Assembly (NCBI GenBank): GCA_029050415.1
Contig: JAIDMU010000218.1
Coordinates: 1 to 5,843, forward strand
Reading direction: 5' to 3'
DNA from: Malacoplasma sp.
GTDB lineage: Bacteria; Bacillota_I; Bacilli_A; Mycoplasmatales; Mycoplasmoidaceae
Length of the DNA: 5,843 nucleotides
The translations under genes were made by a program, and so were the position numbers. The notes under the pieces were generated by a model, which made no database searches, was not told the origin of the DNA, and saw nothing but the letters and a program-made list of their open reading frames with translations. Positions 1 to 5,843 of the stretch are shown here, piece by piece. How positions within the stretch are numbered: position 1 is the stretch's first letter; each line of letters starts with the position of its first letter.

Positions 1-1803
1 ACTAAATATCTTATACTTCAAATTTTTAACTATTTCTTTATAACCATTTTCAAATAATTTAATTACATCATTATATTCTGATAATTTTTTTAAACTATCA
101 ATTTTATATGATTCATTTACTCCAAAATAATTAATTAAAAATTTTTGCATAATTTTTTTATAAACTTCATTATTTTTGTTGATTGAACCATTATTGTTAA
201 TACCCATATGCTCATTAAAATAATCTATTAATTGATTATTAGATTCTATTTTCTTACTACTATCAGAAGTTTCAAAATATAGAATATTTTGAAATTTAAA
301 ATATACTTGTCTTGAATATGTATCATATATAGTTCAATCTGAAAAGTCTCTTCCATCTTCAGACACAGAATTTCTTCCAGTTGAAACCATTCATCGATTA
401 AATTTTGTGTCTGCAGGTTCTTCTAAAATTCTATAAAAAGTGTAATCATTGTCAATTAATGATGGATCATTTTTTCAAAAGCTTATACCTGTATCTATTT
501 TTAACTCAAAATTAAAATTTTTTGAGTTTTTACCAAAAAAAGTATATAAAGCTTCATAAAATTTACTTTTTTTGTTATTTTTCAATGTTAAATCTGATCC
601 AGCATGCCATATTAAACCAGGTTTGTTTTCTGTATTGTTTCTATTATCTTCAAAATCAAAATTTTCATTTAAATCTTTTCTACTAGAAAATCCTTTGTAA
701 ATATCATCTATTTGTTTAGCATTATCAGACAAAACTAAACTATTATTTTTTTCACTAAAAAGATCTAATTTTTCTCCAAATATTTTGTTTATAAATTTTC
801 CATTAGTATCTTTTACTTTCTTTTGTTTACCTGATTCTTTTGTATTATTTTCAATATAAAAAGAATAATTATTATTAAAAGAAATATGGTCACTAAATTT
901 TTCTCAATCACCTTTAGATTTATCATAATCTGTATGAGTACTAATTGATGGACTTATTTTAATTTGTTTTAAAAAATCAAATACATCAGTTTTTAAAGTT
1001 TTTGCTAAAAAATCTTTAAAATTATTGGGAACATCATTATTTTTATTATTCTTTATTCCATAGTCATTAAAATTTTTAATGTTTCTATAAGTCTTACCAT
1101 CATTTGAAAAATAATCTTCAATAGCAAAATGATTTGCACTGTTTTTAGCATTTTCTAATGCTATATCTTTTAAACGATTAATGTCTTTTTCATTTAGTGG
1201 ATTAATTTTTACTTTTTCACCACTTAGCTTTGTAACTTCATAATAAGGCAATGAATGTGGTGTAGCTAAATTTCTTTTTAAATTATCTTGTGCAACTGAA
1301 AAGTCAGTTGGAAGATTATTTAAATTATTCCCAGAATAATCATCATATCTTTGAATTCTTTGATAAATAGGTAAATTACTTTTTAATGCTTCTTCATATG
1401 AATCTGTAAATCCATTTGCAGATGATTCATCATTATATGCTTTAGAAATTTTAGAAACATCATATTCTCTAATTAAACCTGCATTTAAATCAATTGTATG
1501 CAAATCTCTATTTGCATATGCTGTACTTAAATCTCCAATATACTTTTTTTGAGTAATAGGATTGTTATTTAAATAATTGTATGCTGCATCATCTACTGAT
1601 TTATATGCTTTACCATCAAATTCAATTGCACCATTATATAAATTATTTTCATTAGCTTTGTAATTTGATTCAGAATTAGCATCTGAATTAACAACTGATT
1701 GATTGTTATTAACAACTAATGGAATAGCAACTGAAACTGAACTTAATCCTAAAGCTGTTAATCCAAGAATAGTAAATAGTTTTTTCTTATTCATTTTTTT
1801 CAT
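1..1803 (-). CDS. Second large exported surface protein, N-terminal 601 aa (3' end outside window)
   Basis: The frame opens at ATG 1803 and stays open to the left edge. I read it codon by codon: the only breaks are TGA, read as Trp 300, 443, 471 and 490, while Trp 399 is TGG. The N-terminus is MKKMNKKK plus a hydrophobic stretch (~9-31) ending AIPLVVNNN, with no Cys; it is a signal peptide or anchor, not a lipoprotein signal. A module at 59-78 (AIEFDGKAYKSVDDAAYNYL, then PITQKK) matches the N-terminus of the upstream protein. Residues ~80-300 are polar, and ~310-400 is Asn/Lys-rich and probably loosely folded. Residues ~395-510 hold four of the five Trp and many aromatics, and look like a beta-rich folded domain. 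Residues ~515-601 are Lys/Asn-rich and helical-looking. It follows the upstream stop by one base. The family is not recognised; it may be a paralogue or partner of the upstream protein. Confidence 0.87.
1543..1629 (-). repeat. Aromatic FDG module (protein B residues 59-87)
   Basis: AIEFDGKAYKSVDDAAYNYL followed by PITQKKYI is the best partner of the N-terminal module in the upstream protein. It sits at nearly the same distance from the signal segment (starting at residue 59 versus 45). Shared positions include F, G, Y, S, D-D, Y and T-Q-K. This supports common descent of the two N-termini. Confidence 0.6.
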
Positions 1804-1804
1804 A

Positions 1805-4800
1805 TTATTTTATCTCCACAATTCTTTCTTTTACATAAGCATATAATTCATTTTTTGAATCAAATTCTTTGTTATCAAAAACATAAACATATTTAGTTGG
1901 TGTTAATTCATGAAGTTTCATATTATTAGTTTTGAAATAATAATTTAGTGCATCTTCTTGACTTAAAAAATATAAAGTTCCATTTATTGAATCACTAACT
2001 TCATAAACTTGATACTTATCATAAGTATTAGTTAATTTTGAAAAGTTAGTAGCATTAATGTAGTCTTGGATGGTAACAGTTTTAGAATCCACACTAAAAC
2101 TGCTAAGTGCTTTTTGATCTACTAAACCTTCAGCTTCTACTCCAGTCATAGTAGAAACATTATCACTTTTTTGTGATACATCAACTAAAACATTAGGATT
2201 AACTATAACATAATTGTTATTTAAATAAGATTGATCAACAAATGCTTCATTATCTAATGAATTTCAAACTTTTCCTGGAAGGACAAAATTGTTTGTTGAT
2301 CCATCATTTTTAGATTCTTTATATTTTAATTCATCAAAAATAGGAGTTTTTGTTTGTTGATCAATATTTGGCAACATAACAATTTTTACAGGTTGAATAT
2401 CATTTAAAATAGAATCAACATTATCTCTAATAATTGCATCTAAATCTGAAGAATATCCATTTGCATATTTATATGTATAACTATTGTAATAATAGTTATC
2501 ACTTAAAGTATTGTTTTTGATTGATGTTTTTAAACTATTGATTATATTCATAGTTAATTCATCAATAGAATTTGCACTATATTCACTCTCTTTGCCGATA
2601 TTTTCTAAATTAGCTAATGAATATACTTTTTTAACATTTTCATTCATAAAAGTATATGATTCATTTTCTATAAATATTTCAGCAGCATCTTTAACTAAAT
2701 CAGATCTATCTATATATTTTTTTCCATTTGAATAAATATATTCTTCATTATTAGCATCTTGAATAAGGATAGGCTTGATGAATTTCATTTCTTCAATTGT
2801 TTTTTCATTAATTGTTATCATCCCCATAAAAGATGTTGTTTTTTGCCCTCCATTTCAAGTGAATGTAGTCCCATCATTTGTTTTAAATTGATAAGAATAG
2901 TTTTTTGTTTCTGGTAAAAACAAATCTAAAAGAAACGAAAGAGCTGAGAGAGCTAAATTTGCAGCACCAATAATTTTTGTAAATTTACCTAAAATATCAG
3001 ATTTTTCCAAAAGATTATCAACTATATCAGTAATAGAAGAATAATCAAAATTAACTTTCATAAGTTCATCTAAAGCTTTTCCAAAATGCTTAGAGTCAAA
3101 AAAGTTTATAAATCACTCAAATGTATCAAGAGTTTTAGAAACAGATTCTATAATGACTTTTGCAGCATCCTTATTATTCACACTTTCGGTTTTGCTATTA
3201 ATTTCATTAATTTTTTTGTATGAAGATTGTACAATAGCAACACTATTCTTTGAATAGTTCTTATAAAACAAATTAGTTAGTTCTATAAAATCATTGCTAT
3301 AAGTTTTAACAGTACTTTTTAAATACTTTTCCAAATTAGTTAAAAAATCTAAATTATTTTCTACATATCCTTCTATAGTTTTAGGATTTAAATTATTACC
3401 AATCATTTTGTCAAAAACATAAGATTTTCATATTTCTTTAAGAGTTATATTAGGTAAATTTATTAAATATTCATAAAATCAAGTATTCTTAAATCTTATA
3501 AAAAATTGATGCACTTGTTTTGTTGGATAAATAATTTGACTGTAATCTTCTCTCAACAAACTATTTAATGTGTCAGATCCTAAATAATAATTTAATGCAC
3601 TAGATTTCAGTGTTCCCAAAAGTGAATCAATAATATCTTCAGTTTGCAAGTTTTGATTATAAGGTTTTAATATCTCATAGATGTAGTCAGCACTACATGT
3701 GCTAAATAAATTACAAATAAAAGTTAAAGCTTTATTATTTCAAACCTTATCATCAATTGTTAAACCAAATAATTTTATATTATTTTTTAGTGTATTAATA
3801 AAAGGGTCAATGACATCAATTCCTATAGTGCTATTACCTATAGCAACATTTGCTATAGTAATAAACAAAATTAAATTTGGGTAATATTGAATCATATTGC
3901 TTAAAAAAGCATTAATATCTGAATTTAAGTCATAATTTGGGTTATTGAACTTAAAAAAATTTACAAAACTAAATTTATCTTTTCCAGTAAGTAAGTTTTC
4001 TAAAATGTCAAAATTGGTACTTAAAGTTAAATTATTAAAATAATTCAATGTTCTATCCATTTTTAAACAAAGATTTGTAAAAAAATTTCTTACCATCATA
4101 ATTTCATTATTATATGCAAGTTCTCTCATTAAACCTTGAACTAATAAAGTGAATAAAATTGGTAGTTTATAAAAACCATTAAATTTTTTAGTTTCTTTTA
4201 TAGCATTATAAGTACTCAAAACTCTTTCATAAAGATTTTGATACTTATTTTTAATTAGTGTTATTAAATCATATCATTGCTTATTTAGTGAAACTCCAGA
4301 TAAAGGATTTGATAGTTCTCCAGTTTCATAAAAATAGAAAAGCATTCTATCAGAATCTAAATAATAAGGAGATTCTTCTGTTATAGCTGCAGATTCATTT
4401 AATAAAATATCAGTAAATCCAGAAACAATTTCATTTATTGGAGAAGCGTTTGTTGAATCATCAACAGTCTCAAATTTAGCTCACTGATCTTTATCATTTG
4501 AAGACAAGATGTTTCCTCCACCAGAGTAGAAATAAGGTCCACTAATTCCATGTGAATCATCTTTACTTACATCAACTATATAAGTTGCTCGATTACCAGA
4601 AGAATATACTTTTGTATAACCTATATCTTCTGCACTTATATAAGGTATTACTTCAGATAAAATATTATTATCATTTAAATCAAAATACTTATATTTACCA
4701 TTGTTGTTCAAACTAATATAAGAAGTTGCACTATTTTGAACAAAGTTTCTAATCTTTACATAATCTTCATTTTCTAAATATTTATTGTCATTAAAATCTA

Positions 4801-5497
4801 ATTGACTAATAGATGAAGCACTAATTGGTAAAGATACATCATCAGAATTATTAATATTTTTAATAGTAAAATATTCTGATGATTTTTTACTACTTCTATT
4901 AGTTTGATCTAAATATTGTCTTAAATCTGTTTTGTTTCTAAAATAGATTCCATCAAAGTTATATCCATCATGGATTGAATAAAAAGTTTTTTTAGCTTGG
5001 TTTTCATCAGTAAAAATAGAATCATTTTTACCTTGATAAACTTTTATCGTATCAGTTGGTCCACTACTACCAACTGGTTGTAAATCCATTTTACTAATTG
5101 TTTTTTTACTTATTTCATTCAAAGCACCTTTAGAAGCTAAAATATCATTATATTTCATTGATGTATATCCGTCATATACTTTGATATTTTTAAAAGCTTC
5201 TTCTGTTAACTGATTAGGTGAATAATAAAAATTATTAGTACCATTAGTATTCATTGATCACATATGTGATGTTGAAGTCAATACTTCTTTTTGTGTAGTA
5301 TTTCCATCAACATACTTCATTACATCATCAAAACTATCATAGTTTTCACCATTAAATGAGTACTGTGAATTTTTATCATTAATGGATGCTTGCGATGAAT
5401 AATTAATAGCAATTGGTGTAACTATAGAAGTAACACCAACAACTGAAGCTAAACTTGCAGTTAAAATTACTTTTATTTTTTTACTTAAAGCTTTCAT
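1805..5497 (-). CDS. Large exported repeat-bearing surface protein, 1230 aa (code 4)
   Basis: One frame runs from ATG 5497 to TAA 1807-1805. I read every gap between the apparent short ORFs: the only breaks are nine TGA codons (Trp 80, 339, 408, 586, 673, 690, 795, 881, 1078), and no Trp uses TGG. The N-terminus is MKALSKKIK, then a hydrophobic stretch (~10-32) ending TPIAINYSS. It has no lipobox Cys, so it is a signal peptide or uncleaved anchor rather than a lipoprotein. Residues ~40-340 are polar and Ser/Asn/Tyr-rich, with short modules at 45-63 and 152-195. Residues ~340-870 look helical and Leu/Phe/Asn-rich; this part holds the only Cys residues (477, 595, 601) and two hydrophobic helices (541-560 and 842-862) that could be membrane-spanning or buried. 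Residues ~880-1230 are polar and Tyr/Asn-rich, with modules at 918-936, 1164-1188 and 1203-1222. It sits in an operon, 1 nt from the next gene. I do not recognise the family; a large surface protein is the inference. Confidence 0.88.
1814..1817 (-). promoter_or_regulatory. Ribosome binding site of the downstream gene, inside the 3' end of the large gene
   Basis: GGAG on the minus strand lies within the Val-Glu codons (GTG GAG) close to the end of the large gene, 10 nt before ATG 1803. The spacing supports the first ATG (1803) over the second in-frame ATG at 1794, which would be 19 nt away. Because the site is translated by ribosomes finishing the upstream gene, coupling or reinitiation is likely. 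Confidence 0.65.
1832..2008 (-). repeat. Tandem pair of aromatic modules at the C-terminus (protein A residues 1164-1222)
   Basis: Two copies fill almost the entire C-terminal end. One contains NGTLYFLSQEDALNYYF (1172-1188), and the last is YVYVFDNKEFDSKNELYAYV (1203-1222). The second closely matches the N-terminal copies in both proteins (F-D-N/G-K-x-[FY]-x-S). Only eight residues follow before the stop, so the protein ends with this domain and has no C-terminal membrane anchor. Confidence 0.5.
2477..2499. repeat. Short inverted repeat inside the large gene (9-bp arms, 5-nt loop)
   Basis: ATAACTATT and AATAGTTAT flank GTAAT. The stem has only one G-C pair per arm and lies in codons for a Tyr/Asn-rich low-complexity stretch (NYYYNSYTY), which itself favours such palindromes. 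It is probably a by-product of the amino acid composition. Confidence 0.2.
2690..2746 (-). repeat. Aromatic module, single copy (protein A residues 918-936)
   Basis: EEYIYSNGKKYIDRSDLVK matches the pattern Y-x-[YF]-x-[ND]-G-K-x-[YF]-x-x-[RS]-[DS]-[DE/L] of the other copies. It opens the polar C-terminal third of the protein, right after the hydrophobic helix and Trp 881. Similarity is moderate and seen by eye only. Confidence 0.4.
3838..3858. repeat. Short inverted repeat inside the large gene (9-bp arms, 3-nt loop)
   Basis: CTATAGCAA is followed by CAT and then the perfect complement TTGCTATAG. It falls in the part encoding the hydrophobic helix near residue 550, and a further CTATAG lies a few bases away at about 3823. 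The mRNA could form a small hairpin. It may be no more than chance in AT-rich coding DNA. Confidence 0.3.
4913..5044 (-). repeat. Tandem pair of aromatic modules (protein A residues 152-195)
   Basis: Two looser copies stand next to each other: KVYQGKNDSIFTDENQAKK (from residue 152) and DGYNFDGIYFRNKTDLRQYL (177-195 plus one flanking residue). Both show an aromatic strand, a Gly turn, a second aromatic position, then an acidic/Asn turn leading into a short helix ending in Tyr. This suggests a beta-hairpin plus helix unit. It is inferred by eye from residue pattern, and the first copy is weak. Confidence 0.4.
5285..5365 (-). repeat. Aromatic FNG/FDG module, copy 1 (protein A residues 45-71)
   Basis: QYSFNGENYDSFDDVMKYV lies just after the signal segment and is followed within a few residues by TTQK. 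It aligns almost without gaps to the module near the start of the downstream protein (nt 1629-1543): F-[DN]-G, then Y-x-S-x-D-D, then Y-[VL] and T-Q-K occupy the same places. The similarity is at protein level only; the DNA is not an obvious repeat. Confidence 0.6.
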
Positions 5498-5524
5498 ATT
5501 TCTCCTTTTTTTATATAAGTAAAT
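5498..5524 (-). other. 27-nt intergenic spacer, no promoter or terminator
   Basis: This is the only gap longer than one base in the window. Read on the minus strand it is a T/A-rich stretch ending in a run of A, the Shine-Dalgarno sequence and AAAT before the ATG. There is no GC stem that could act as a terminator and no space for a -35/-10 pair, so transcription should run from the upstream membrane-protein gene into the large gene. The spacer is exactly nine sense codons, so the two genes share a reading frame separated by one TAA. Confidence 0.7.
5502..5506 (-). promoter_or_regulatory. Ribosome binding site of the 1230-residue gene
   Basis: AGGAG on the minus strand (CTCCT on the given strand), preceded by a run of A and followed by a 4-nt spacer before ATG at 5497-5495. 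It is a strong match to the anti-Shine-Dalgarno end of 16S rRNA. It fixes this ATG as the start, in agreement with the signal-like N-terminus that follows. Confidence 0.85.
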
Positions 5525-5843
5525 TTATTTAATATTCTTTTTAATAAAACTTTTTCCAGTAAAAGGTATTGTAATAATTGGTATTAATATAAATAATGTT
5601 GTCATTAACCAACTCATATCAAATCAAGAAACTTGCTCCACTTTGAGCAAAGAATAAAATTTATCTAATTCTTGATAATTTTTAGTAAATGAAACATCAT
5701 ATAAAGAGTTTGTGTTGTTTCTAATATCTAAATATAATTTTTTTAAAGAATTTAGATTTAAAGAATTTTCATCTACAAAATTGTTTCAATCATTTTGATT
5801 TGATATTGAATTGTTTAAATTTTTAATATCAAAATCTATATAC
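5525..5843 (-). CDS. C-terminal part of a membrane protein (5' end outside window)
   Basis: The frame is open from the right edge to a TAA at 5527-5525, giving 105 visible residues under code 4. Trp occurs at 5788 and 5626 (TGA) and at 5611 (TGG). The first ~75 residues are polar, rich in Asn, Ser, Leu and Asp, and partly helical in look (e.g. LNSLKKLYLDIRNN). Visible residues 78-96 (nt 5611-5555) form a hydrophobic segment beginning WLMTTLFILIPIIT, followed by a basic tail KSFIKKNIK. By the positive-inside rule the tail should be cytoplasmic and the preceding polar part extracellular. The visible part is too short and non-specific to name a family, and whether more membrane segments lie upstream is unknown. 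It lies 27 nt upstream of the 1230-residue gene, in the same frame, and is almost certainly in the same operon. Coding status is well supported; function is unknown. Confidence 0.85.

Noticed and set aside
1794..1800. A run of seven A (minus strand) just after the start of protein B, and similar runs at ~5101 and ~5506, as phase-variation switches
   Set aside because: Seven-base runs are expected by chance in such AT-rich DNA with many Lys codons, and all frames are intact. No longer simple repeats were seen.
2511..2735. Plus-strand 74-codon ORF
   Set aside because: It lies antisense inside the 1230-residue gene, has no ribosome binding site or neighbours on that strand, and its hydrophobic look is the mirror of Asn/Lys/Glu-rich codons on the coding strand.
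3699..3884. Plus-strand 61-codon hydrophobic ORF with a GTG start
   Set aside because: It is antisense to the large gene, has no Shine-Dalgarno, and its Ile/Leu/Phe content follows from the AT-rich opposite strand.
1805..5497. A decayed gene broken into seven or more fragments (pseudogene)
   Set aside because: Every break is TGA in one constant frame, with no TAA, TAG or frameshift. An AT-rich pseudogene would collect TAA/TAG and shifts. Code 4 explains all of it.
5498..5500. Lipoprotein signal for the large exported proteins
   Set aside because: Neither protein has a Cys near the end of its hydrophobic N-terminal segment, so the lipobox common in mycoplasma surface proteins is absent.
1..5843. 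CRISPR array, tRNA, rRNA, transposase or terminator
   Set aside because: No spaced direct repeats, cloverleaf-like GC patches, transposase motifs or GC-rich stem followed by a T-run were found; coding frames cover all but 28 bases.

Overview
The window reads as AT-rich mollicute DNA (Mycoplasma/Spiroplasma-type), roughly three quarters or more A+T by eye. The strongest sign is codon use. On the minus strand, every break in two very long reading frames is TGA (TCA on the given strand), and the frame continues unchanged past each one. With genetic code 4 (TGA = Trp) the apparent fragments fuse into two large genes. I counted 17 Trp codons in the three genes: 15 TGA and 2 TGG. The species cannot be fixed from the sequence.

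Layout, in transcription order (all minus strand, right to left): (1) 5525-5843, the 3' end of a membrane protein with one hydrophobic helix and a short Lys-rich tail. (2) 1805-5497, a complete 1230-residue exported protein (protein A here) with an N-terminal signal or anchor segment and no lipobox. (3) 1-1803, the first 601 residues of a second exported protein (protein B here), whose stop lies outside the window. The gaps are 27 nt (5498-5524) and 1 nt (1804). There is no room for a promoter or terminator, so this is an internal piece of one operon, and A to B looks translationally coupled (TAA-T-ATG).

I recognise none of the three by name. A and B share a related N-terminus: signal segment, a P-[IL]-[AV]-[IV]-N end, then a short module of the form F-[DN]-G-x-x-Y-x-S-x-D-D-x-x-x-Y-[LV] followed by T-Q-K. 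Looser copies of this module recur singly or as tandem pairs inside A, including two at its extreme C-terminus. The simplest reading is a co-expressed set of large surface proteins, probably acting together outside the membrane with the upstream membrane protein. Mycoplasmas have operons of this style, including those for surface protein families, gliding proteins and the accessory proteins of F1-like (type 2/3) ATPase clusters. Nothing in the window decides among them.

No tRNA, rRNA, CRISPR, insertion sequence or transposase was seen. No stretch longer than 27 nt lies outside a gene.
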